A stretch of DNA of 64,000 nt from Saccharopolyspora erythraea (GTDB taxonomy: Bacteria; Actinomycetota; Actinomycetes; Mycobacteriales; Pseudonocardiaceae), in the NCBI RefSeq assembly GCF_018141105.1, contig NZ_CP054839.1, forward strand, positions 4,402,001-4,466,000. Reading direction: 5' to 3'. Below are positions 1-9,990 of this stretch, one piece after another (positions within the stretch are counted from its first letter, which is position 1; each line of letters starts with the position of its first letter). The position numbers and the translations under genes were made by a program. The notes beneath the pieces were generated by a model. The model searched no databases. It was not told the DNA's origin and saw only the letters and a program-made list of their open reading frames with translations.

Positions 1-303
1 ACCGACTACGCCCAGCGCCAGCTCGGCGACGTGGTCTTCGTCCAGCTCCCCGACGAGGGGAGCAAGGTGAGCGTCGGCGAGAGCATGGGCGAGGTCGAGT
101 CGACCAAGAGCGTCTCGGAGCTCTACGCCCCGGTCGAGGGAGAGGTCGTCAAGGGCAACGAGCGCCTGGGCGACGAGCCGGACCTGGTCAACACGGACCC
201 GTTCGGCGACGGCTGGATGGTCGAGATCCGGCTGGCAGACCCGGCCGCGCTCGACCAGCTGCTCGACGAGAACGCCTACCAGCAGCTGACCGACCAGGAC
301 TGA
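1..303 (+). CDS. gcvH: Glycine cleavage system H protein, 3' part
   Basis: H protein of the glycine cleavage system, the lipoylated carrier that shuttles the aminomethyl group between the P, T and L proteins. The reading frame is open from base 1, so the N-terminus lies outside the window; 100 residues are visible. The lipoyl-attachment motif is clear: VESTKSVSEL, with the lipoylated lysine at visible residue 36. The NTDPFGDGWM segment near the C-terminus is also typical. It is followed after 116 bp by garA. The gcvP gene lies about 2.6 kb downstream with its own riboswitch, so H and P are probably transcribed separately. Confidence 0.95.
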   Translation, partial: TDYAQRQLGDVVFVQLPDEGSKVSVGESMGEVESTKSVSELYAPVEGEVVKGNERLGDEPDLVNTDPFGDGWMVEIRLADPAALDQLLDENAYQQLTDQD

Positions 304-419
304 TCGTCGATCTCGGCGGTGTCCTCGGCCTTTGTCGGGACTCGCGCGCAACTCGCCGTTGACGACACGGTACGTTGGAAGACACTTCGCACGATCTATC
401 CGCGTAGAGGAGAGCTCAG

Positions 420-884
420 GTGAGCCACAACAGCGGCTCCGGCGACGTTCCGCCGGAGCAGTCACCGGAGACCACCTCGGTCTTCAGGCCCTTCCTCTCG
501 GAGCCGGAAAGCACCGAGAGCGCGCCCGCGGAGCAGCCTGCCGCGTCCGGGGTCGACGCGCTGCCCGCGGGGGCCGCCCTGCTGGTGGTCAAGCGCGGCC
601 CGAACGCGGGTTCGCGATTCCTGCTCGACCGGGACACCACCAGCGCCGGACGCCATCCGGACAGCGACATCTTCCTGGACGACGTCACGGTCTCGCGGCG
701 GCACGCCGAGTTCCGCCGGGAGGGCAACGACTTCGTGGTCGTCGACGTGGGCAGCCTCAACGGCACCTACGTCAACCGCGAGCCGGTGGACACCTCGGTG
801 CTCGCCAACGGCGACGAGGTGCAGATCGGGAAGTTCCGGTTGGTCTTTTTGACCGGCCCGATCGACGGGGGACAAGGCCGCTAG
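420..884 (+). CDS. garA: FHA-domain metabolic switch protein GarA/OdhI
   Basis: Small phosphothreonine-binding regulator of 154 residues. In mycobacteria and corynebacteria the unphosphorylated form inhibits 2-oxoglutarate dehydrogenase and modulates glutamate enzymes; PknB/PknG phosphorylate a Thr-Thr pair near the N-terminus, after which the FHA domain binds its own tail. The sequence shows the ETTSVF motif with Thr18 and Thr19, then a flexible Pro/Glu/Ala stretch, then an FHA domain at about residues 55-145 with the expected GRH, SRRH and NGTY signatures. GTG at 420 is chosen because a GAGGAG-type ribosome site lies about 6 bases upstream. Role by homology; kinase partners are not in this window. 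Confidence 0.93.
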   Translation: MSHNSGSGDVPPEQSPETTSVFRPFLSEPESTESAPAEQPAASGVDALPAGAALLVVKRGPNAGSRFLLDRDTTSAGRHPDSDIFLDDVTVSRRHAEFRREGNDFVVVDVGSLNGTYVNREPVDTSVLANGDEVQIGKFRLVFLTGPIDGGQGR

Positions 885-904
885 GCGGCATGAGGAGCGG
901 GCAT

Positions 905-936
905 CGGGGCGGCGCCGAGCAACCGGCGCCGCCCCG
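905..936 (+). terminator. Hairpin terminator after garA
   Basis: Perfect 13-bp inverted repeat (arms 905-917 and 924-936, loop AGCAAC), 20 bases after the garA stop. No T-run follows, as is common for actinobacterial terminators. Confidence 0.6.
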
Positions 937-1269
937 GTCGTTCGCGGTACTGCGCGCACCCGCGCGGCGACCCGGCCGGAACCGCCCGCGGATGCACCGG
1001 GACCCCAGGCGAATCACGTGTTTGCAGTTGAGTTTCGGGGTCTTCCGACCGCCCCTACGGGACCGGTCGGCGGTGTATCGTGCTGAGTGTTGCTCAATGG
1101 TGAGCTCAGGTATCGGTTCTCGGCCTGCCGAGCGCGCCAGGCCGCGGAAAACGGTGGCTGATCGACAGCCGAGGGATGGGCGTGTCCGCCGTATCGCGGG
1201 TAGCGTCGGAGACGCCGGTGCGAGATCCTCGACGAGGACGTCACGCCCCGGCGCGCTGGAGGAGGCGAT
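937..1269. other. Gene-free gap between garA and the DUF151 gene
   Basis: No open frame here has the codon pattern of its neighbours. In Corynebacterium and Streptomyces a MerR-type regulator (FtsR family) commonly sits between the FHA gene and the DUF151 gene; at this place there is room for less than half of it and no recognisable residue of it. The segment presumably holds the promoter of the downstream gene, but I could not assign a convincing -35/-10 pair. Confidence 0.5.
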
Positions 1270-1752
1270 TTGACGATGAGCAGCGAGATGCGCGTCGTCG
1301 GCGTGCGAGTGGAACTACCAGCCAACCAGCCGATCCTGTTGCTGCGCGAGACCGAGGGCGAGCGCTACCTGCCGATCTGGATCGGCTCGGTGGAGGCGAC
1401 CGCAATCGCGTTGGAGCAGCAGGGCGTGCGCCCCGCCAGACCCCTGACCCACGACCTGCTCAAGGACGTCATCGGGGCGCTGGGGCGGGACCTGGAGCAG
1501 GTCCGCATCACCGACCTGCAGGAGGGCACGTTCTACGCGGAGCTCGTCTTCGACGGTGACGTGCGGGTCTCGGCCAGGCCGAGCGACTCGGTCGCGCTGG
1601 CGCTGCGGGTGGGTGTGCCGATCCACGCCGACGAGTCGGTGCTGGACGAGGCCGGGCTGATCATCCCGGACGAACAGGAGGACGAGGTCGAGAAGTTCCG
1701 GGAGTTCCTGGACTCGGTCTCGCCGGAGGACTTCCGCGGCGCCGACACCTGA
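1270..1752 (+). CDS. Bifunctional nuclease family protein (DUF151)
   Basis: Protein of 160 residues of the DUF151 / bifunctional nuclease family, close in sequence to mycobacterial Rv1829. The motifs LPIWIG, EATAIALEQQG, TFYAEL and ARPSDSVALALR are characteristic and span the whole length. Plant members have DNase and RNase activity; the bacterial role is not established. TTG at 1270 sits 4 bases after GGAGGAGG (1258-1265); an in-frame ATG at 1276 is the alternative. The garA-DUF151-MerR-gcvP order is conserved in actinobacteria, but here one MerR gene of the usual set is missing upstream. A strong hairpin follows, so the gene ends its transcript. Confidence 0.9.
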   Translation: MTMSSEMRVVGVRVELPANQPILLLRETEGERYLPIWIGSVEATAIALEQQGVRPARPLTHDLLKDVIGALGRDLEQVRITDLQEGTFYAELVFDGDVRVSARPSDSVALALRVGVPIHADESVLDEAGLIIPDEQEDEVEKFREFLDSVSPEDFRGADT

Positions 1753-1778
1753 GCCGGCGCCCGTTGCGGGCTTGGACG

Positions 1779-1808
1779 GGCCCCCGGCGCGCGGTCGCGC
1801 CGGGGGCC
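1779..1808 (+). terminator. Hairpin terminator after the DUF151 gene
   Basis: Perfect 13-bp GC-rich inverted repeat (1779-1791 and 1796-1808) with a 4-base loop CGGT, 26 bases past the stop codon. It separates the DUF151 gene from the MerR gene. Confidence 0.7.
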
Positions 1809-1996
1809 TCGTCGTCTCCCCGCGCGTCGCGTTGACCTCCCCCCTGGGCGGGCTTACCGTCGAAGACACGCGAATTGCCCGCTTGTGATTCCCGTGCGAC
1901 CTGCTCGTGCGGCGGCGGGCGTTCGCAGCCCTGAGTCACGCACGGTCCAGGGCCTTGGCGGTCGGTCGGCATCATGCCGGACGAGGGGAGGCAGGC

Positions 1997-2563
1997 GTGG
2001 TCGAGGAGGCACCCAACCGGGATGCTGCCGCGGAGCAGGGTGAGCTGTTCCCGGACGCCTCGGTACCGGACGAGCTCGTCGGCTACCGCGGCCCCGCAGC
2101 CTGCCAGATCGCGGGCATCACCTACCGCCAGCTCGACTACTGGGCGCGCACCAAGCTGGTGGGGCCGTCCATAAGAGGTGCGGCGGGCTCGGGCTCCCAG
2201 CGGCTGTACTCGTTCAAGGACATCCTGGTGCTCAAGGTGGTCAAGCGACTGCTGGACACCGGTGTTTCGCTGCACAACATCCGCGTCGCCGTGGACCACC
2301 TCCGCCACCGGGGCGTGCAGGACCTCGCCAGGATCACGCTGTTCAGCGACGGCACGACCGTCTACGAGTGCACCTCCGCCGAGGAGGTGGTCGACCTGCT
2401 GCAGGGCGGCCAGGGGGTTTTCGGCATCGCCGTCAGCGGCGCGATGCGCGAAATCAGCGGAACCATCCACGAGTTCCCCGCGGAGCGCGCCGACGGTGTG
2501 GAGGTCACCGCATCCGTGACCGACGAGCTGGCGCGCCGCCGCCGGGACCGCCAGACCGGCTGA
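1997..2563 (+). CDS. MerR family transcriptional regulator (Rv1830-like)
   Basis: MerR-type DNA-binding protein of 188 residues. The winged-helix region reads ITYRQLDYWART, and the following SGSQRLYSFKDI stretch and the LFSDGTTVYECTSAEEVV segment match the actinobacterial Rv1830 family almost residue for residue. The family is generally taken as a transcriptional regulator; its targets here are unknown. I chose GTG at 1997 rather than longer upstream starts because GGGGAGG (1985-1991) precedes it by 5 bases and the family protein begins about 20 residues before ELFPD. It is the last gene before the glycine riboswitch that controls gcvP. Confidence 0.9.
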   Translation: MVEEAPNRDAAAEQGELFPDASVPDELVGYRGPAACQIAGITYRQLDYWARTKLVGPSIRGAAGSGSQRLYSFKDILVLKVVKRLLDTGVSLHNIRVAVDHLRHRGVQDLARITLFSDGTTVYECTSAEEVVDLLQGGQGVFGIAVSGAMREISGTIHEFPAERADGVEVTASVTDELARRRRDRQTG

Positions 2564-2675
2564 CACCCGGCTGAGCCGGATGGGCCGGATGGATGCGGTG
2601 CGTGGCCGGCCGGGCGCGGTGCGAGGGTCCTCCCGCGCCTCCAGATCAGGTAGGCTACGCGGCATCGCAGACCCC

Positions 2676-2886
2676 GCGCGGGAGAGTCCGCGCCGGTCAG
2701 AGCACCGGTGCGGCGCCGAAGGAGCAACCACTCCCCGACAACCTCTCAGGCCAACCGGACCGCGCGGGCGAGATACCTCTGGAAAGCGGGTCGTCACGGC
2801 AGTGGTGACCCCGCCGACGGTGCAAGCCCGGTGCGATCCGGGTGAAGCTCTCAGGCGTTCGCGCAGCGGACATTGACAGAGGGGGA
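2676..2886 (+). promoter_or_regulatory. Tandem glycine riboswitch
   Basis: Two consecutive glycine aptamers in the leader of gcvP. Aptamer 1 runs from GGGAGAGTCCG (about 2680) through GCCGAAGGAGCAA and CTCTCAGG to the GGACCG element; a short linker around ATACCTCTGGAAA leads to aptamer 2, with CCGACGGTGCAAG, a second CTCTCAGG and the terminal GGACATTGACAGAGGGGG. These are the conserved blocks of the gcvT-type glycine riboswitch. Glycine binding would adjust gcvP expression; in known tandem cases it activates glycine cleavage genes. Boundaries are approximate to about 5 bases. Confidence 0.93.
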
Positions 2887-2945
2887 GGGCAGCACCCGCC
2901 GTGCTGCCGAGCCCTGTGTCCGCCGCGAAAAATCGAGGTTTGGCG

Positions 2946-5843
<2,898 letters not shown>

Positions 5844-5850
5844 CTGCCGA

Positions 5851-5899
5851 TCTCGGAGGCATGCACTACGGTGGGTCACTTACGTGACCACCTCCGAGA
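5851..5899 (+). promoter_or_regulatory. Nested inverted repeat overlapping the next gene's ribosome site
   Basis: An outer 9-bp repeat TCTCGGAGG (5851-5859) / CCTCCGAGA (5891-5899) encloses an inner GGTCAC-TTAC-GTGACC hairpin (5874-5889). The outer right arm runs into the GAGAGGAG ribosome site (5896-5903) of the HesB-like gene. It may terminate gcvP transcription or limit translation of the small gene. Confidence 0.5.
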
Positions 5900-5911
5900 G
5901 GAGTGAAAGCA

Positions 5912-6181
5912 ATGCTCGCAATCAGTGAGAGCGCCGCAGAGGTCATCAAGGTCGTCCTCGCCGGCGGCGACTCGGCGGAGGGGTCCGGTCTGCGGATCGC
6001 CCCGGCGGGCGACGGCCTGCAGGCCGCCATCGCCGAGGCACCGCAAGCCGGTGACCAGGTCGTAGAGGAGTCCGGGGTCCGGGTGTTCCTGCCGGAGCAG
6101 GCCGCGTCCCTGCTGGACGACAAGACGCTCGACGCCGAGCGGGACGACAACGGCGAGCTGAGCCTGGCCGTCCGCGACTGA
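5912..6181 (+). CDS. HesB-like (Fe-S biogenesis fold) small protein
   Basis: Protein of 89 residues that begins MLAISESAAEVIK and contains GLRIAP and FLPEQAASLLDDKTLD, a pattern seen in actinobacterial HesB/IscA-like proteins. Unlike true A-type Fe-S carriers it contains no cysteine at all, so it cannot bind a cluster through the usual C-x(n)-CxC ligands; its function is open. ATG at 5912 is preferred because GAGAGGAG ends 8 bases before it; an upstream GTG at 5903 would overlap that site. It stands alone between gcvP and the metal transporter operon, with its own terminator. Confidence 0.8.
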   Translation: MLAISESAAEVIKVVLAGGDSAEGSGLRIAPAGDGLQAAIAEAPQAGDQVVEESGVRVFLPEQAASLLDDKTLDAERDDNGELSLAVRD

Positions 6182-6195
6182 CGCGATAGGACTCG

Positions 6196-6228
6196 ACCGC
6201 CCGCCCGGACCCCATCCGGGCGGGCGGT
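6196..6228 (+). terminator. Hairpin terminator after the HesB-like gene
   Basis: Perfect 13-bp inverted repeat ACCGCCCGCCCGG / CCGGGCGGGCGGT with a short loop, 14 bases after the stop codon. TTCGCTTTC follows, a weak T-rich tail. Confidence 0.75.
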
Positions 6229-6259
6229 TCGCTTTCGCGGGCCGGTGCCGCGAGCCGGG

Positions 6260-6272
6260 TTGCTGCCAGCAA
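6260..6272. promoter_or_regulatory. Palindrome TTGCTG-C-CAGCAA before the metal transporter
   Basis: A 13-base inverted repeat with perfect 6-base arms, about 95 bases before the cbiM start. Downstream, TATCCT around 6298-6303 could be a -10 element. A TTGC-n5-GCAA layout recalls, but does not match, the Nur-type nickel box (TTGCAA-n5-TTGCAA). Candidate operator only; no cobalamin riboswitch box is visible in this leader. Confidence 0.35.
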
Positions 6273-6354
6273 TTGGCCAGAACCTCTCGTTGGCAACTAT
6301 CCTCGGCCGGCGGCTGTCCGACGTGGGCGGCCGGTGAGCGGGGAGGATGCGGGC

Positions 6355-7050
6355 GTGACCGCGACGCTGGCCATGCACATGAGCGACGGGCTGCTCAACG
6401 CGCCGACGTCGCTGCTGTTCAGCGGGGTGGCCATCGCGGGTGTGGGCCTGGCGCTGGTGCGGGCGCGCGCCGATCTCGACGACCGGACAGCGCCGATGGC
6501 GGGGTTGGTCGCGGCGTTCGTCTTCGCCGCGCAGATGATCAACTTCCCGGTGCTGCCGGGCGTGAGCGGCCACCTGCTCGGGGGTGCGCTGGCCGCGATC
6601 CTGGCCGGACCGTGGGTCGGGGCGCTGTGCGTGTCGATCGTGCTGGTGGTGCAGGCGCTGCTGTTCGCCGACGGCGGGATCACCATGCTCGGCGCCAACA
6701 TCACCAACATGGCGCTGATCGGCACGGCCACCGGGTACCTGGTCGCCCTCGCACTGCGCAGGCTCGCCGTGCGCAGCAGGGAGGGTCTGCTGGTGACGGC
6801 CTTCGTCGCCGCGTTCGTCAACACCGTCGCCGCCTCGTGCGGGTTCGTGCTGGAGTACTCGATCGGTGGCGCGGCCGGGTACGGCACCGGCACGGCGGCG
6901 CTGGCGGTGATCGGCGTGCACTGCCTCATCGGCATCGGCGAGGGCGTCATCACCGCGGCGACCGTGGGCGCGGTGGCCGCCGCACGGCCCGACCTGGTCC
7001 ACCTGCTGCGCACCGCCCGGCCACGAGCAGTGGAGGAGAAGGCGCGATGA
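6355..7050 (+). CDS. cbiM: ECF cobalt/nickel transporter S component CbiM
   Basis: Substrate-binding membrane component of an energy-coupling factor transporter for Co2+ or Ni2+. The CbiM/NikM hallmarks are present: MHMSDGLL near the N-terminus, GVSGHLLGG with the conserved metal-binding histidine, and GANITNMALIG, spread over about seven membrane segments. GTG at 6355 has GGGGAGG 8 bases upstream, giving 231 residues that start MTATLAMHMSDG. In characterised family members, however, the free N-terminal Met-His pair coordinates the metal, which would favour ATG at 6373; a longer GTG at 6334 is less likely. The gene overlaps the next one by ATGA, starting a four-gene operon. Confidence 0.9.
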   Translation: MTATLAMHMSDGLLNAPTSLLFSGVAIAGVGLALVRARADLDDRTAPMAGLVAAFVFAAQMINFPVLPGVSGHLLGGALAAILAGPWVGALCVSIVLVVQALLFADGGITMLGANITNMALIGTATGYLVALALRRLAVRSREGLLVTAFVAAFVNTVAASCGFVLEYSIGGAAGYGTGTAALAVIGVHCLIGIGEGVITAATVGAVAAARPDLVHLLRTARPRAVEEKAR

Positions 7051-7433
7051 CGGCTGTGGCGCGCAAGCGCGGCGCGGGTTTCCTGGTCGGGTTCGGCCTG
7101 GTCGCCCTGCTGATCGCGGCGGCGCTGTCCTACTTCGCCGACTCCGATCCCGACGGGCTGGACGCGGTCACCCGGCAGGGCTGCACGGCGGTCGAGACCG
7201 AGCAGGGCGAACGGCTCGACGGGCACTGCATCGCCCAGAACGGCACCGACCACCCATTGGCCGATGGTCCACTGGCCGACTACACCGTCGGCGGGGACGA
7301 CCGGCTGACCGGCGTCGCCGGCGCCATCGGTGTGGTCGCGACCCTGGGGGCCGCGGGCGCCCTGTTCTGGGGACTGCGGCGCCGGGGGACCGGCGGCCAA
7401 GGGGAGGCCGGGGACACGCCTGGGGAGGACTGA
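7047..7433 (+). CDS. PDGLE-domain protein, CbiN-like ECF accessory component
   Basis: Membrane protein of 128 residues with two predicted membrane helices (about residues 10-28 and 88-108) flanking an extracytoplasmic loop. The SDPDGLDAV stretch just after helix 1 is the PDGLE-domain signature found in CbiN/NikN-type partners of CbiM. Such two-helix proteins are needed for metal capture by some CbiM transporters. The ATG overlaps the cbiM stop (ATGA), and the stop is followed directly by the cbiQ GTG, so translation is coupled on both sides. Confidence 0.85.
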   Translation: MTAVARKRGAGFLVGFGLVALLIAAALSYFADSDPDGLDAVTRQGCTAVETEQGERLDGHCIAQNGTDHPLADGPLADYTVGGDDRLTGVAGAIGVVATLGAAGALFWGLRRRGTGGQGEAGDTPGED

Positions 7434-8198
7434 GTGGGCGCGGGTCACGTCAGCGCCCTGTACCTGCCCGGCTCCTCCCGCGTGCACCGCGCGGCGCCGG
7501 AGGTCAAGATCGTGGCGGCGTTGCTCGTCGTGGTGTGCGTGGTGGCCACGCCCAGGCACGCGTTCTGGGCGTTCGCCTGCTACGCCGTCCTGCTGTTCGG
7601 ACTGTCCAGGCTGGCCGCGGTGCCGATGCGTTGGCTGTCGAGCCGCCTGCTGATCGAGCTGCCGTTCGTCGTGCTGGCGTTCCTGCTGCCGTTCACCGCC
7701 GCAGGGCCCCGCACCGAGGTGCTGGGGCTGGCGCTGTCGGTGGAGGGGCTGCTGGCGGGGTGGAACGTGCTGGCCAAGGGGACGCTCGGGCTGGCGACGT
7801 CGTTGCTGCTGGCCGCGACGACCGCGCCGAACGAACTGCTCCTGGGCATGCGGCGGCTGCGCGCACCGAAGCTGCTCACGACGATCGCCTCGCTGATGCT
7901 GCGCTACGCCGAGGTGGTGGTGGGGGAGGCCCGGCGAATGCGGGTCGCTCGGATCGCCCGTGGCCACGATCCGCGGTTCCTGTGGCAGGTCGGAGCCACG
8001 GCGCGGGGCGTGGGCAGCCTGTTCATCCGGTCCTACGAGAGAGGTGAACGGGTGCACCTCGCGATGCTTTCGCGCGGCTGGAGCGGTGCCGTGCCGGACG
8101 CGAGGGTGGGCCGCACCCCGGCCGCCGCGTGGGCGCTGGGTATGGTGCCTCCCGCCGTTGCCGTGCTGGTGCTGGGAGCGGCGCTGTGGACCGCGTGA
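7434..8198 (+). CDS. cbiQ: ECF transporter transmembrane protein CbiQ
   Basis: T component of the ECF cobalt/nickel transporter, 254 residues, which couples ATPase movement to the S component. Several hydrophobic helices cover residues 20-125, and the cytoplasmic coupling region with GEARRMRVARIARG carries the Ala-Arg-x-x-x-x-Gly type motif of CbiQ proteins. GTG at 7434 abuts the previous stop codon with no gap. The 3' end overlaps the ATPase gene, fixing the order M-N-Q-O. Confidence 0.9.
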   Translation: MGAGHVSALYLPGSSRVHRAAPEVKIVAALLVVVCVVATPRHAFWAFACYAVLLFGLSRLAAVPMRWLSSRLLIELPFVVLAFLLPFTAAGPRTEVLGLALSVEGLLAGWNVLAKGTLGLATSLLLAATTAPNELLLGMRRLRAPKLLTTIASLMLRYAEVVVGEARRMRVARIARGHDPRFLWQVGATARGVGSLFIRSYERGERVHLAMLSRGWSGAVPDARVGRTPAAAWALGMVPPAVAVLVLGAALWTA

Positions 8199-8953
8199 CC
8201 GACGGGGCGACGCAGACCAGGGCCACGACCGCGCTGCGGGTCGAAGGTCTCCGCTACAGCTATCCGGACGGGCACGAGGCCCTGCGCGGGGTGGACCTGA
8301 GCATCGCGCACGGCGAGCGGGTCGCGCTGCTGGGGCCGAACGGAGCGGGCAAGACGACCCTGACCCTGCACCTCAACGGGGTGCTGCGAGGCGACGCGGG
8401 ACGGGTGTCGGTCGGCGGGCTGGAGCTGACCGAGCGCCACGTCCGGGAGATCCGCAGGCGCGTCGGCGTGGTGTTCCAGGACCCCGACGACCAGTTGTTC
8501 ATGCCCACGGTGCGCGAGGACGTGGAGTTCGGACCGCTGAACTTCGGATTCCGCGGTGCGCAGCTGGAGCAGCGCGTCGCTGACGCGCTGGCGGCGGTCG
8601 GCATGGCCGAGCACGCGGGACGATCACCGCTGCACCTGTCGGGCGGTCAGCGCAAGCGGGTGGCACTGGCGACCGTCCTGGCGTGCGACCCGGAGATCCT
8701 CGTGCTCGACGAACCGTCGTCGAACCTCGAGCCGGTCGCCCGGCGCGAGCTCGCCGAGCTGCTGCTCGGCCTGGGCAGGACGATGCTGATGGTCACCCAC
8801 GACCTGCCCTACGCCCTGCAGCTGTGCCCGAGGAGCGTCCTGATCGACGACGGCGTCGTGGTCGCCGACCGGCCGACTCGGGAACTGCTGGCTGACACCG
8901 AACTGCTCGCCGCGCACCGCCTGGAGCTCCCCTTCGGCTTCCGCCTCGACTAG
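8186..8953 (+). CDS. cbiO: ECF transporter ATP-binding protein CbiO
   Basis: ABC-type ATPase of 255 residues powering the metal transporter. Walker A GPNGAGKTT is at residues 50-58, the Q-loop region reads VVFQDPDDQLF, the signature LSGGQRKR is near 151 and Walker B ILVLDEPS near 171, with the switch histidine in MVTHDLP. GTG at 8186 has GGGAG 7 bases upstream; GTG at 8195, overlapping the cbiQ stop as GTGA, is an equally reasonable start. A longer frame from 8129 lies wholly in cbiQ and is unlikely. This is the last gene of the operon. Confidence 0.93.
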   Translation: MDRVTDGATQTRATTALRVEGLRYSYPDGHEALRGVDLSIAHGERVALLGPNGAGKTTLTLHLNGVLRGDAGRVSVGGLELTERHVREIRRRVGVVFQDPDDQLFMPTVREDVEFGPLNFGFRGAQLEQRVADALAAVGMAEHAGRSPLHLSGGQRKRVALATVLACDPEILVLDEPSSNLEPVARRELAELLLGLGRTMLMVTHDLPYALQLCPRSVLIDDGVVVADRPTRELLADTELLAAHRLELPFGFRLD

Positions 8954-9012
8954 CGCGGGGTCCACATCGGACTGTCGATGTCATCCACTGTGGGCGAGCA
9001 GGCCGCCGGCGG

Positions 9013-9927
9013 TCACCGGTGCATCGGCTCGTGGACGTGCGCCCCTACGTCGGGATCTGCACTCTCGCCCCACCGCAGCAGGTCCCGGCACAGCTCGATC
9101 ACGCGTTGCCGCAGTACCGCGGCCTCCTCGGCGAACTCGCGCTGCAACCGCACGTACTCGGCGCGGCCGTTCGGCGTCTCGATCGGGACCGGGGAGTAGC
9201 CCAGCTCGCTCAGGTCGTACGGGCTGGCGCGCATGTCCAGCTCCCGGACGCGGACGGCGAGGTCGAAGCAGTCGGCGACCAGCTCGGCGGGCACGAACGG
9301 GTCGAGCTTGTAGCTCCACTTGAACAGGTCCATGTTCGCGTGCAGGCAGCCGGGTTGCTCCAGCCGCACCTGGTCGGCGCGCTCGGGCTGCAGCGGGTTG
9401 AGCGGGCGCGCCTGCGGGGTGAAGAAGCGGAACGCGTCGTGGTGCGTGCAGCTCAGGTTCGACGACTCGACGACCTCGTCGGTGCCCGCGTGCCCGAGCC
9501 GCAGCGGCCAGCCGGAGTGGCGGATCTGCTCGGGCGAGGTCCGGTAGACCATCGCCCACTCGTGCAGCCCGAAGCAGCCGAGCCGCGGCTGCCGCGAGGC
9601 GGTGGCGCTGAGCAGGCCGAGCACGAACTCCGCGGTGCGCAGGCGGGCACCGGTCAACTCATCGCGGCTCAACGCCACCCCGTCGCCGGTCTCGGTGTAC
9701 CCGCGACGGGAGAGGAACCGCTCACCGCCGGCCAGCACGACGCCGAAGCCCGGCTGCCAGCGCTCCAGCCGGGACGGGCGGAACGAGTAGTAGGTGAACA
9801 GGAAGTCCAGCACCGGGTGCTTGCGGCCGTCGTGGCGCCGTTGCCGGTGCGGTCCCGTCCACTGGCGGACGCGGTCCCGGTGGGCGCTCTCGCGGGCCCG
9901 CCACTCCGCCTCGGAAAGCACAACCAT
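9013..9927 (-). CDS. Conserved actinobacterial protein, possibly annotated as 3-methyladenine DNA glycosylase
   Basis: Protein of 304 residues beginning MVVLSEAEWRARESAHRDRV. The motifs HPVLDFLFTYYSFRP, WQPGFGVVLAG, GCFGLHEWAMVYR and LNPLQPERADQVRLEQPGC suggest a conserved actinobacterial family that I recall being labelled 3-methyladenine DNA glycosylase. I see none of the standard glycosylase motifs (no helix-hairpin-helix with GPD), so that name is doubtful. The C-terminus is helical and acidic. It converges with cbiO and lies downstream of the kinase gene on the same strand, 63 bp away. Confidence 0.6.
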   Translation of the reverse strand: MVVLSEAEWRARESAHRDRVRQWTGPHRQRRHDGRKHPVLDFLFTYYSFRPSRLERWQPGFGVVLAGGERFLSRRGYTETGDGVALSRDELTGARLRTAEFVLGLLSATASRQPRLGCFGLHEWAMVYRTSPEQIRHSGWPLRLGHAGTDEVVESSNLSCTHHDAFRFFTPQARPLNPLQPERADQVRLEQPGCLHANMDLFKWSYKLDPFVPAELVADCFDLAVRVRELDMRASPYDLSELGYSPVPIETPNGRAEYVRLQREFAEEAAVLRQRVIELCRDLLRWGESADPDVGAHVHEPMHR

Positions 9928-9966
9928 CGCAGGCCAGGGTAGTGCAGGGCGCTGCGCGGCCGGTCG

Positions 9967-9982
9967 GGCGCCGGGAGGCGCC
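9967..9982 (-). terminator. Short hairpin after the kinase gene
   Basis: GGCGCC-GGGA-GGCGCC, a 6-bp stem just past the kinase stop codon on the minus strand. Weak by itself and without a T-run. Confidence 0.3.
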
Positions 9983-9990
9983 GCAGGCGG

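Noticed and set aside
6182-6354. Cobalamin riboswitch before cbiM
   Set aside because: No B12-box or other conserved riboswitch segment could be found.
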